From assembly GCF_002744715.1 (NCBI RefSeq), contig NZ_KZ319371.1:62001-126000 (forward strand): a stretch of 64,000 bases of DNA. Direction: 5' to 3'. The notes under the pieces are model-generated. The model saw only the letters and a program-made list of their open reading frames with translations, made no database searches and was not told the DNA's origin. Origin of the DNA: Marinobacter profundi (lineage in GTDB: Bacteria > Pseudomonadota > Gammaproteobacteria > Pseudomonadales > Oleiphilaceae). Position 1 is the stretch's first letter; every line of letters starts with the position of its first letter. A program made the position numbers and the translations under genes. Positions 15,953 through 23,885 of the stretch are shown in pieces.

Positions 15953-18163
15953 TCAGGCGAGGCCTGGCCCGGCCCGGTCCAGGCCGGCAATCCTGGCCCT
16001 GGCCGCATGCAGCTTCTTGTAGCTTTCAATCAGCCGCAAGTGCTTGTCCAGTCCCTCCAGCTGCATGTTGGTCGGGGTCAGGCCGTGGAAGCGGACGGTG
16101 CCGTCTACTGAACCTGCCACTGCCTGCATGGTTGCCTCGCCGAACATGCGACGGAAATTGTGCAGGTAGTCGGCCAGCTCCAGCTCGTCGTCCAGAGTCA
16201 CCTCCAGTACCGCCTGCATGGCCTGGTAGAACAGCCCGCGCTCGACGGTGTTGTCGTTGAACTGCAGGAAGGTTTCCACCAGCTCAAGTGCTTCCTCATG
16301 CTGTTGCAGCGCCAGGTAGATAAGCAGCTTCAGTTCCAGAATGGTGAGCTGTCCCCACACCGTGTTTTCATCGAACTCGATGCCGATCAGCGTGGTGATG
16401 GTCATGTAGACGTCGAGTTCGCTCTCCTCGAGCCGCTCCGCCAGGTCGGCCAGGTCCTCGTCACTGAGGCGATGAAGGTTGAGAATGTCCTCACGGAATG
16501 CCAGCGCCATGTTGGTGTTGTCCCACACCAGATCTTCCACCGGGTAGACCTCGGAATAACCCGGCACCAGAATCCGGCACACCGGGGCGCCCAGTTCTTC
16601 GAAGACCGCCATGTAGCATTCCTTGCCCATGTCCTTGAGGATGCCGAACAAAGTGGCCGCCTCTTCGGCATTGGTGCCGGAGAAATCCCATTCGCAGAAG
16701 TCAAAGTCGGCCCTGGCGTTAAAAAAGCGCCAGGACACCACGCCACTCGAGTCGATAAAGTGCTCGACATAGTTGTTGGGCTCGGTCACCGCCATGGAGT
16801 TGAACGTCGGTGGCGGCAGGTCGTTCAGGCCCTCGAAGCTGCGGCCTTGCAGCAGTTCGGTGAGGCTGCGCTCCAGGGCCACATGGAAACTCGGATGGGC
16901 CCCGAAGGACGCGAAAACACCGCCGGTCTTCGGGTTCATCAGAGTGACGCAGGCCACCGGGAACTGCCCGCCCAGTGACGCATCCTTCACCAGTACCGGG
17001 AAACCCTGACTCTCCAGCGCCTCGATGGCCTCCACAAGTTCGGGGTACTTTTCCAGTACCTGGCGGGGGACATCCGGCAACGCGATCTCGCCTTCAATAA
17101 TCTGCCGCTTCACACCCCGCTCGAAGATTTCCGACAGGCACTGCACCTGCGCTTCGTGCAGGGTGTTACCGGCACTCATGCCGTTACTCAGAAACAGGTT
17201 CTCGATCAGGTTGGAGGGGAAATACACCACCTCACCGTCCGACTGGCGCACATAGGGCAGCGCACAGATACCGCGCTCGACGTTGCCGGAGTTGGTATCA
17301 ATCAGGTTTGACCCGCACAGCTCGCCTTCCGGGTTATAGATGGCCAGGCAGTGGTCATCCAGAATTCCCTCCGGCAGCTCGTCCTCTGGCCCCGGCTGAA
17401 ACCACTTCTCGTTCGGATAATGAACAAACTCACTGTTGGCGATGTCCTCGCCAAAAAACTGGTCGTTATAGAAGAAGTTGCAGTTCAGCCGTTCGATAAA
17501 TTCACCCAACGCCGAACACAGCGCGCTCTCCTTGGTGGCGCCTTTGCCATTGGTAAAGCACATGGGCGAGGCGGCATCACGGATGTGCAGCGACCAGACA
17601 TGGGGCACGATATTGCGCCAGGAAGCGATCTCGATCTTCATGCCCAGCTCCGCCAGGATGGCGGTCATGTTGGCGATGGTCTGCTCCAGTGGCAGATCCT
17701 TGCCTTCGATAAAGGTCCGGTGCTCGCTGTCCGGCTTGACCATCAGCAGGGCCTGGGCGTCCTCGTCGAGGTTGTCTACCGTCTCGATCTCGAACGTCGG
17801 GCCGGTCTGCACCACTTTCTTTACCGTGCAGCGATCAATTGACCGCAGGATGCCCTGCCGGTCCTTTTCCGAGAGGTCTTCGGGCAGCTCGACCTGGATC
17901 TTGAAAATCTGGTTGTAACGGTTTTCCGGATCGACAATGTTGTTCTGCGACAGGCGGATATTGTCGGTCGGAATATTGCGCGCCAGGCAGTAGACCCGGA
18001 CAAAGTAGGCCGCGCACAACGCGGAGGATGCCAGGAAGTAGTCGAAGGGGCCGGGGGCGGACCCATCCCCCTTGTAGCGAATGGGCTGGTCGGCGATAAC
18101 GGTGAAGTCGTCAAACTTGGCTTCAAGTCTGAGGTTATCGAGAAAATTGACGTTGATTTCCAT
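15953..18163 (-). CDS. ycaO: OsmC-YcaO fusion protein with helical C-terminal domain
   Basis: The 736-residue protein joins an OsmC-like N-terminal domain (residues 1 to about 140; FLDNLRLEAKFDDF, ASSALCAAYFVRVYC) to a YcaO domain (about 175-570; GKGATKESALCSALGEFIERL is the ATP-binding region), with a TPR-like helical tail. YcaO proteins use ATP to activate backbone amides. E. coli YcaO supports beta-methylthiolation of ribosomal protein S12 with RimO. The C-terminus lacks the PxPxP tail of azoline-forming YcaOs, and no peptide-toxin gene or dehydrogenase is next to it. That argues for the housekeeping type. Confidence 0.9.
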   Translation of the reverse strand: MEINVNFLDNLRLEAKFDDFTVIADQPIRYKGDGSAPGPFDYFLASSALCAAYFVRVYCLARNIPTDNIRLSQNNIVDPENRYNQIFKIQVELPEDLSEKDRQGILRSIDRCTVKKVVQTGPTFEIETVDNLDEDAQALLMVKPDSEHRTFIEGKDLPLEQTIANMTAILAELGMKIEIASWRNIVPHVWSLHIRDAASPMCFTNGKGATKESALCSALGEFIERLNCNFFYNDQFFGEDIANSEFVHYPNEKWFQPGPEDELPEGILDDHCLAIYNPEGELCGSNLIDTNSGNVERGICALPYVRQSDGEVVYFPSNLIENLFLSNGMSAGNTLHEAQVQCLSEIFERGVKRQIIEGEIALPDVPRQVLEKYPELVEAIEALESQGFPVLVKDASLGGQFPVACVTLMNPKTGGVFASFGAHPSFHVALERSLTELLQGRSFEGLNDLPPPTFNSMAVTEPNNYVEHFIDSSGVVSWRFFNARADFDFCEWDFSGTNAEEAATLFGILKDMGKECYMAVFEELGAPVCRILVPGYSEVYPVEDLVWDNTNMALAFREDILNLHRLSDEDLADLAERLEESELDVYMTITTLIGIEFDENTVWGQLTILELKLLIYLALQQHEEALELVETFLQFNDNTVERGLFYQAMQAVLEVTLDDELELADYLHNFRRMFGEATMQAVAGSVDGTVRFHGLTPTNMQLEGLDKHLRLIESYKKLHAARARIAGLDRAGPGLA

Positions 18164-18242
18164 TGCGGGGCACCAGGCTTGGAGAATTTGGCGAGCTGTA
18201 CGACATGAACCCGCCATTATCCAGTTTTTGCGGTGCTACGCA

Positions 18243-18779
18243 CTAATGGGAATGCACGGAATGCTCCATCTTCGCGGGTTGGCCATCCAGCGGCTGGACC
18301 ATCAGCTCGAGGCGAACGTCCGGTGCCCCGTCAAAACTCAGGGTCAACGGAATGTTTTCGCCCTCCCGCAGGGGCTCCTTCAGTCTTTCCAGCATCAGAT
18401 GGTAGCTGTGGGGCTTGAGCTCCACGGTTTCGCCGGCCGCGATGACGAGCCCCTCTTTCAGGGGTTCCATCCGCATGACGCCGTCCTGCATCCGGCTCTG
18501 GTGAATGGACACCTGGCCGGCCCGGGGGCTGTCGGCGGCAATCAGGGTGATCGGCTGGTCGCCGGTGTTGGTAATGGTCATATAACCGACGCCCATGGCA
18601 GCACCCGGGGGCGTGGGTCGGGACCACGGATTGTGGATGCGGAGCGCGCTGTGCTGGTCAGCCTGCGGCTGGGCCTGCATGTTGTGCTGGCTATGATCGG
18701 CAGCCGTCGCCAGGGTGGCGGTGCAGGCGGTCGTAGCAGTCAGTATCAGGGTGGCAGCGATGTTGATCAGTCGGGGCAT
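18243..18779 (-). CDS. Periplasmic copper chaperone PCu(A)C
   Basis: The 178-residue protein has a signal peptide and the DUF461 copper site: H and M in SIHQSRMQDGVMRM, then HSYHLM. His-rich tails (HSQHNM near the mature N-terminus and HSVHSH at the C-terminus) extend the metal-binding capacity. PCu(A)C delivers Cu(I) to the CuA site of cytochrome oxidase with Sco proteins; no sco gene is visible here. The ATG at 18779 starts the signal peptide; an in-frame TTG extension to 18857 is rejected. A 13-bp inverted repeat lies just upstream. Confidence 0.9.
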   Translation of the reverse strand: MPRLINIAATLILTATTACTATLATAADHSQHNMQAQPQADQHSALRIHNPWSRPTPPGAAMGVGYMTITNTGDQPITLIAADSPRAGQVSIHQSRMQDGVMRMEPLKEGLVIAAGETVELKPHSYHLMLERLKEPLREGENIPLTLSFDGAPDVRLELMVQPLDGQPAKMEHSVHSH

Positions 18780-18805
18780 GGCGTCTCGCGCTCTTGTGTC
18801 CGGAA

Positions 18806-18862
18806 AAGGGTTGTCATCAGCAGGGGACAGTTTTGCCGCTAAGTTGATGGATGACAACCCTT
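18806..18862. repeat. 13-bp perfect inverted repeat upstream of the copper chaperone gene
   Basis: AAGGGTTGTCATC and GATGACAACCCTT are separated by 31 nt, between the E2 stop and the PCu(A)C start. A GC-rich hairpin abuts one arm. It may be part of the terminator of the dehydrogenase operon or an operator. Confidence 0.6.
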
Positions 18863-18863
18863 G

Positions 18864-18880
18864 AGCCCCGCTTCGGGGCT
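18864..18880 (-). terminator. GC-rich hairpin after the 2-oxoacid dehydrogenase operon
   Basis: AGCCCCG-CTT-CGGGGCT forms a 7-bp stem with a 3-nt loop, 20 nt past the E2 stop. No clear U-run follows, so it is only a probable terminator. Confidence 0.5.
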
Positions 18881-18899
18881 GCCGCTGATTGTCTCCACC

Positions 18900-20009
18900 C
18901 TAGGGCTTCTCCAGCGCCGCGATCAGCGCGGCCATGAACCGCGCGGCTTCGCCGCCGGTAGCAGAGCGGTGATCAAAGGTCAGCGACAGGGGCAGGATGC
19001 GACGAATGGTCGCAGCCCCTTCGTGGGGTACCACCTTGTCGCGGATGTGGCCCGCGCCAACGATGGCCACCTGTGGTGGCGTGACCACCGGGTTGGCGTA
19101 TTCGCCCGCCAGGGTGCCGAAGTTGGACAGGGTGATGGTGGCCCCCTGCATTTCCTTGGGCGGAATCTTGCGGGTACGGACCGCTTCGCGCAGGTTTTCC
19201 AGCCCCTTGCGCAGGTCCTTGAGGGAGCGGTGGGTGATATCCCGTAACACCGGCACAAACAGACCATCAGGGGTGTCCACGGCGATGCCGACATGAACCT
19301 CTGTCAGCAGTCTGCGGCTGAGATTGTCACCATCAAACCAGCAATTCATGTCCGGTGCCGCTTCACAGGCCTGGCCGATGGCCTGAACCAGGCGCATGGT
19401 GATGTCGGTGCCCGGTTTCCAGTCATTGATGTCGGCGTCCTCGAAGATCGACACCGGCACCACCTGGGCATGGGACAAGGCCATGTTCCTGGCCATGGTA
19501 CGGCGGGTTCCGCGCAGCGGTTCCGCATCGCCCAGCGCCTTCTGATGACTGGCCTGGCGGTGGACGTCATCGTTGGTAATCAGCCCGCCGGGGCCACTGC
19601 CCTTGATCTGCTCCAGGCTCACCCCGAGCCGCTCTGCCAGCGCCCTCACCCCCGGCGTCGCGCGATTGGCCCGCGCCCGCTTGCTGGACGCGGCGGCGCC
19701 CACAATAAACTGGTCCTGCCTGCTGCCGGTATCGGCTTTTTTCAGCTCACCGACCACCGTGCCGCTGTCATCCCCTTCCCCCTCGAAAGCCAGCAAGGGT
19801 TCACCGGTGTGGATGATGTCACCGGGCTCGCCATACAGCCTGGCGATGGTCCCTGCTTCCGGCGACGGCACCTCGACAATCGCCTTGGCGGTTTCCACCG
19901 AGACCAGGACCTGGTCCACCGCAACTGTGTCACCGACCTTGACGTGCCACTCCACAATTTCCGCTTCGGGCAGGCCCTCGCCCAGATCCGGCAGTTTGAA
20001 GTTCTTCAT
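18900..20009 (-). CDS. 2-oxoacid dehydrogenase E2 (dihydrolipoamide acyltransferase)
   Basis: The 369-residue protein has one lipoyl domain with the modified Lys K42 in ETAKAIVEV, a peripheral-subunit-binding domain at about 116-150 (TPGVRALAERLGVSLEQIKG) and a CoA-acyltransferase core. The C-terminal active-site block reads FDHRSATGG, so His347 is kept but the usual Asp of HxxxDG is Thr351. I recall this variant in related gammaproteobacterial E2 proteins. The start overlaps the E1 beta stop by 4 nt. With E1 alpha and beta it makes a branched-chain or pyruvate-type complex; no E3 gene is nearby. Confidence 0.9.
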   Translation of the reverse strand: MKNFKLPDLGEGLPEAEIVEWHVKVGDTVAVDQVLVSVETAKAIVEVPSPEAGTIARLYGEPGDIIHTGEPLLAFEGEGDDSGTVVGELKKADTGSRQDQFIVGAAASSKRARANRATPGVRALAERLGVSLEQIKGSGPGGLITNDDVHRQASHQKALGDAEPLRGTRRTMARNMALSHAQVVPVSIFEDADINDWKPGTDITMRLVQAIGQACEAAPDMNCWFDGDNLSRRLLTEVHVGIAVDTPDGLFVPVLRDITHRSLKDLRKGLENLREAVRTRKIPPKEMQGATITLSNFGTLAGEYANPVVTPPQVAIVGAGHIRDKVVPHEGAATIRRILPLSLTFDHRSATGGEAARFMAALIAALEKP

Positions 20010-20998
20010 AGCGCAATCACCTGTTCCACAGCTTCAACAATGTCTGCCACGCCGGGCAGATACGCCTGTTCATTGCGGTAATACGGCATCACGGTGTCGT
20101 AGCCGGTCACCCGCACCACCGGGGCCTGCAGGTCCAGGAACGCACCCTCGGCAATGGAAGCGGCAATCTCCGCCCCCACGCCGCCGTTACGGCAGGCTTC
20201 GTGGACAATCACTGCGCGGCCGGTCTTGGCCACCGAACACAGCAGGGTTTCCCGGTCCAGCGGACTGACGGTGGCCACGTCGATAACCTCGGCAGTAATA
20301 CCCTGCTCCGCCAGCTGATCCGCGGCCTGCAGGGTCTCCAGAATCGACGCACCCCAGCTGATCAGGGTGACATCGTCCCCTTCCCGCAGGGTGAAACAGC
20401 TGTCCAGCGGCAAGGCCTCGCCATTGTCCGCAACCGTCTGGGTGACGGCCCGGTAGATACGCTTGGGCTCCAGAAAAATCACCGGATCATTATTGCGAAT
20501 GGCCGCCAGTAACAAGCCATAAGCACGTTGCGGTGAGCTGGGAATCACCACCCGCAGACCGGGAATGTGGGCGAACAGCGCCTCGGTGCTTTCGGAGTGA
20601 TGCTCCGGAGCATGGATACCGCCGCCGAACGGCGCACGATAGACGATCGGACAATGCAGCCGGCCCCGGGTGCGGTTGCGCATCCGCGCCGCATGGCTGA
20701 CGATCTGCTCCATTCCGGCATAGATGAACCCCATGAACTGGAATTCGGCGACCGGCCGCAGGCCCTGGGTCGCCATACCGATGGCGGTACCGGCAATCAG
20801 ATTCTCCGCCAGCGGCGTGTCCATCACCCGCTTGAAACCAAAACGCTCCTTGAGCCCCACGGTCGCCCGGAATACCCCGCCGTTGGTGGCTATATCCTCA
20901 CCCAGCACGACCACGTTCTCGTCGTGCTCCATCTCCCAGGCCAGGGCCATGTTGACCGCCTCGACCAGGGTTACGTCACGCATCTCGGCCTTGCTCAT
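20006..20998 (-). CDS. 2-oxoacid dehydrogenase E1 component, beta subunit
   Basis: The 330-residue protein begins MSKAEMRDVTLVEAVNMALA and contains VVVLGEDIATNGGVFRAT, FGFKRVMDTPLAE and EFQFMGFIYAGMEQIVSHAA, all standard for the transketolase-like beta subunit of pyruvate or branched-chain 2-oxoacid dehydrogenase. GGGAGGTGAG precedes the ATG, and the gene overlaps the E1 alpha stop by 4 nt, so the three subunits are translationally coupled. Confidence 0.93.
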   Translation of the reverse strand: MSKAEMRDVTLVEAVNMALAWEMEHDENVVVLGEDIATNGGVFRATVGLKERFGFKRVMDTPLAENLIAGTAIGMATQGLRPVAEFQFMGFIYAGMEQIVSHAARMRNRTRGRLHCPIVYRAPFGGGIHAPEHHSESTEALFAHIPGLRVVIPSSPQRAYGLLLAAIRNNDPVIFLEPKRIYRAVTQTVADNGEALPLDSCFTLREGDDVTLISWGASILETLQAADQLAEQGITAEVIDVATVSPLDRETLLCSVAKTGRAVIVHEACRNGGVGAEIAASIAEGAFLDLQAPVVRVTGYDTVMPYYRNEQAYLPGVADIVEAVEQVIAL

Positions 20999-22077
20999 GA
21001 CTCACCTCCCCGGTACTTGTTGGCAATTCGCTCGCGTTGCCCCTGAAGGGCGACCGGGAGGGTTTCAAACAGCGAGTCCAGCATCGCGGTGGGGGGCTCG
21101 GCTTCCGTCGCCAGGTACTCCTCCACGGCCTTGTCAACCAGGGCCCGGGCCTCGGCCTGCAGCGCCTTTTCCTTGTCCGCACTCCAGTGGCCATTATCGT
21201 GCAACCAGTTCTGCAGGCGCTTGATACCATCCTTCTCCCAGGCGCGCTTGAGGTCCTCTGCGGTGCGATAGCGAGTGGCATCATCCGCCGTGGTGTGATC
21301 CCCCAGCCGGTAGGTGACTGCTTCGATCAGGGTTCCGCCCTTGCCGCCCCGGGCCCGCTCCAGCGCGTTATCGAGCGCCTCCGAAGTGGCAAAGTAATCG
21401 TTACCATCAACCACGTGGCCGGGCAGGCCCGCGCTGATCGCCTTCTGGGCAATGGTCTCGGCCCCGGTCTGCAGGCTGCGGGGCGTCGAGATCGCCCACT
21501 GATTGTTGATGGCCACAAACACTACCGGCAGGTGCCAGGCGCCGGCCAGGTTGATACTCTCCAGAAAGTCGCCCTTCGATGTACCACCGTCCCCCACACA
21601 ACAGACCACGGCACGGTCTTCACCGCGGATCCGGAACGCCGAGGCCACCCCGACCGCGTGACAGCACTGGGTGGCAATGGGGACTGAAATGGGCAGGTCT
21701 TGCGGGCACTCCGGCCAGTTCGCACTGCCCCGCTCGTCGCCGCCCCAGTACAGCAGCATTTCCTTCAGGCTCACTCCGCGCAGCATGTGCGCCGCCTGAT
21801 CCCGGTAATAGGGCACGAACACATCGGTCTTCGCCATGCTCTGGCCAATCGCGGTACCAATGACCTCGTGCCCGAGCACCGAGGGATAGGTCCCGCATTT
21901 ACCGGTACGCTGCAGGGCGATGGCTTTGGCGTCGAAGGTGCGGGTCAGCACCATGTTGCGGTAGGCGGCGAGAACACGATCACTGTCCTCTGCCAGGGGC
22001 GGCAGATCCCCCAGGGGCTTGCCGTGATTATCCAGATAGCGGGTGCTGTCCACATGAAATTCGTGGCGTTGTCTCAT
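20995..22077 (-). CDS. 2-oxoacid dehydrogenase E1 component, alpha subunit
   Basis: The 360-residue protein has the thiamine diphosphate motif GDGGTSKGDFLESINLAGAW, closing with NN, plus YYRDQAAHMLRG and the regulatory-loop region TYRLGDHTTADDATRYR. It decarboxylates the 2-oxoacid and passes the acyl group to E2 lipoate. AAGGAGGATGGG directly before the ATG at 22077 fixes the start. It is the first gene of the E1 alpha-E1 beta-E2 operon. A palindromic site lies about 100 nt upstream. Confidence 0.92.
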   Translation of the reverse strand: MRQRHEFHVDSTRYLDNHGKPLGDLPPLAEDSDRVLAAYRNMVLTRTFDAKAIALQRTGKCGTYPSVLGHEVIGTAIGQSMAKTDVFVPYYRDQAAHMLRGVSLKEMLLYWGGDERGSANWPECPQDLPISVPIATQCCHAVGVASAFRIRGEDRAVVCCVGDGGTSKGDFLESINLAGAWHLPVVFVAINNQWAISTPRSLQTGAETIAQKAISAGLPGHVVDGNDYFATSEALDNALERARGGKGGTLIEAVTYRLGDHTTADDATRYRTAEDLKRAWEKDGIKRLQNWLHDNGHWSADKEKALQAEARALVDKAVEEYLATEAEPPTAMLDSLFETLPVALQGQRERIANKYRGGES

Positions 22078-22173
22078 CCCATCCTCCTTACCCCGCGTTC
22101 TGGTAGAAACACTTGCTGCGCTGCCGTCCGCTTGTGGCGGACATGGTGTCAGCATCGGGGCTGGTCGATTTAT

Positions 22174-22194
22174 TGTGAGCGTGGGTCACACGCT
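22174..22194. promoter_or_regulatory. Nested inverted repeat upstream of the 2-oxoacid dehydrogenase operon
   Basis: TGTGA-N7-TCACA overlaps AGCGTG-N5-CACGCT within 21 nt, about 100 nt before the E1 alpha start. The spacing is one base longer than a CRP/Vfr site. It may be an operator for a dehydrogenase-specific regulator. Confidence 0.35.
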
Positions 22195-22313
22195 GTCGGG
22201 ACATACACAGGGTGCCCGAAGACACGTTATCTAATGTTTAGACGATGGGGAGGGAATGATCAATCACGCGCAACTCGCGGCAGGAACGAACGCTGGCAGG
22301 ACAACCCGCAGTA

Positions 22314-22832
22314 TCAGTCATCCCATTCGTGCTGCTGGTTGCCCTGCCTGAGCAGCCAGTAGGTAATCCCCAGCGCCAGTGTTGTCGCGGCAATCCCGAT
22401 CAGGTACATCGGCGTAAGCGTATCGAAATCCAGCACGATGACCTTTCGGGCAATGGCCATCAGCGCCGTTGCCACCACTAACTGGACCGGGAAGACATTG
22501 GTACCAAGGTACAGCCGGATATTGATGAAGATTTCCACCGCAATCAGCACCGCCATGAAGGCGCCGAACGTGTAGAAGATATCGTTGATATTCAGGAGCA
22601 GGAAGGGCGGCGTAACCAGTCGGTCGTAGATGATGTAGATGACATCACCCACCCCCCACAGGATCACCGCAACCATGAGCACCGCAAGCACGCGAATCGC
22701 AAACCGGATGATCCGGTGAAGTGCGCGGAAAAACGGATCAGGAAAGTCGACCGGGAGTTCCTGGTGCAGCTCGTGTTTTTTTACCGTCTGGGGATCGGGT
22801 TGATTTTCCCGCTCATGACCCTTCTCAGTCAT
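22314..22832 (-). CDS. PsiE-like membrane protein
   Basis: The 172-residue protein has a polar 40-residue N-terminus and four hydrophobic segments. The blocks NINDIFYTFGAFMAVLIAVEIF, LYLGTNVFPVQLVVATALMAIARKVIVLD and LGITYWLL match the PsiE (phosphate-starvation-inducible) family. The biochemical role is unknown. GGAGGCAGTG precedes the ATG. It is 40 nt from the phnA-like gene on the same strand. Confidence 0.85.
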   Translation of the reverse strand: MTEKGHERENQPDPQTVKKHELHQELPVDFPDPFFRALHRIIRFAIRVLAVLMVAVILWGVGDVIYIIYDRLVTPPFLLLNINDIFYTFGAFMAVLIAVEIFINIRLYLGTNVFPVQLVVATALMAIARKVIVLDFDTLTPMYLIGIAATTLALGITYWLLRQGNQQHEWDD

Positions 22833-22871
22833 TCACTGCCTCCAAGCGCTCCCGGATAAACACTGATTTGA

Positions 22872-23210
22872 TCAGGCCTTCTTCACGAACTCCGATTTCA
22901 GCTTCATAGCACCGATGCCGTCAATCTTGCAATCAATATCGTGGTCGCCTTCCACCAGGCGGATATTCTTCACCTTGGTGCCGACCTTGACCACGAGGCT
23001 GGAGCCCTTGACCTTGAGGTCCTTGATCACCGTGACGGTGTCACCATCCTGCAGTTCGTTACCGTTGGCATCCCGGATCACCTTGCCCGCCGCCGCTTCG
23101 GCAGCCTCGGCCTCGGACCATTCATGGCCGCATTCCGGGCAGACAAGGTTGGGACCGTCTTCGTAGGTATACTCGGAACTGCATTTCGGACAGGGAGGAA
23201 GCTGGGACAT
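22872..23210 (-). CDS. phnA: PhnA/YjdM zinc-ribbon protein
   Basis: The 112-residue protein has an N-terminal zinc ribbon with CPKC and CPEC pairs, then the YjdM domain with [25 protein letters not shown]. Despite the name, a role in phosphonate use has not been shown; it is a conserved small housekeeping protein. Of two in-frame ATGs (23216, 23210) the second has AGGA at proper spacing. Confidence 0.92.
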   Translation of the reverse strand: MSQLPPCPKCSSEYTYEDGPNLVCPECGHEWSEAEAAEAAAGKVIRDANGNELQDGDTVTVIKDLKVKGSSLVVKVGTKVKNIRLVEGDHDIDCKIDGIGAMKLKSEFVKKA

Positions 23211-23338
23211 TATCATTTCCTGTTAACTGAATGAGTGCACGATTATATACCATCAGAGCAATGATATTGCCCTGATCTATCGCCAGTATTGCCACAGCAG
23301 TTAAACTCTGCCCCAGGCCACCAACCAAGGAAAACCTC

Positions 23339-23794
23339 ATGCCGATCTGGGTCGACGCCGACGCCTGCCCCGTGCCCATCCGGGAAATCCTCTGCCGTGC
23401 TGCCATACGCTGGCAGGTGCAAACCACCTTCATTGCCAACCACGTCATCAGCCTGCCGCCCAGCCCTTACATCCGCCGCCGGCAGGTACCCCAGGGATTT
23501 GATGTCGCCGACAATGAGATCATGGACCAGATGCACCAAGGCGACCTGGTCATCACCCAGGACATCCCCCTGGCTGCCGAGGCCATCGAAAAAGGCGCCG
23601 ACGTGTTCAACCCGAGGGGCCAGGCCTTTACCAACGAGAATATTCGCCAGCGCCTTGCCATGCGTAACTTCATGGAAGAAATGCGCAACGCCGGCCAGGT
23701 GACCGGCGGCCCGTCCGCTTTCTCCCAGGGGGATCGCAAGGAATTTGCCGACCAGCTCGACCGCTGGCTGCAACGCAACATCAAACGATCCTGA
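23339..23794 (+). CDS. yaiI: YaiI/YqxD family (DUF188) protein
   Basis: The 151-residue protein begins MPIWVDADACPVPIREIL and has VITQDIPLAAEAIEKGA and NIRQRLAMRNFMEEMR, the conserved blocks of this NYN/PIN-like family, with acidic residues positioned as in metal-dependent nucleases. No activity has been proven. AAGGAAAACCTC precedes the ATG. It ends just before the Fur-box-like site of the ABC exporter. Confidence 0.92.
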   Translation: MPIWVDADACPVPIREILCRAAIRWQVQTTFIANHVISLPPSPYIRRRQVPQGFDVADNEIMDQMHQGDLVITQDIPLAAEAIEKGADVFNPRGQAFTNENIRQRLAMRNFMEEMRNAGQVTGGPSAFSQGDRKEFADQLDRWLQRNIKRS

Positions 23795-23812
23795 GCCTCC
23801 CACCAATGCATT

Positions 23813-23831
23813 GATAATGATTCTCTTTTAA
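23813..23831 (+). promoter_or_regulatory. Fur-box-like site before the ABC exporter
   Basis: GATAATGATTCTCTTTTAA matches the left half of the Fur consensus GATAATGATAATCATTATC well and the right half poorly. It lies 55 nt before the ABC transporter start, so iron repression is likely. Confidence 0.6.
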
Positions 23832-23885
23832 GCGCCAGCCAAATCCGCTACCCTTGCCGCTTTTCCGGCGCTCGCGGAGCTCAAC

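Noticed and set aside
15953..18163. YcaO gene as a sign of an azole/azoline peptide (TOMM) cluster
   Set aside because: No precursor peptide, cyclase partner or flavin dehydrogenase lies nearby, and there is no PxPxP C-terminus.
22174..22190. CRP/Vfr site TGTGA-TCACA
   Set aside because: The spacer is 7 nt, not the 6 nt needed for CRP-type binding; kept only as an unspecified palindrome.
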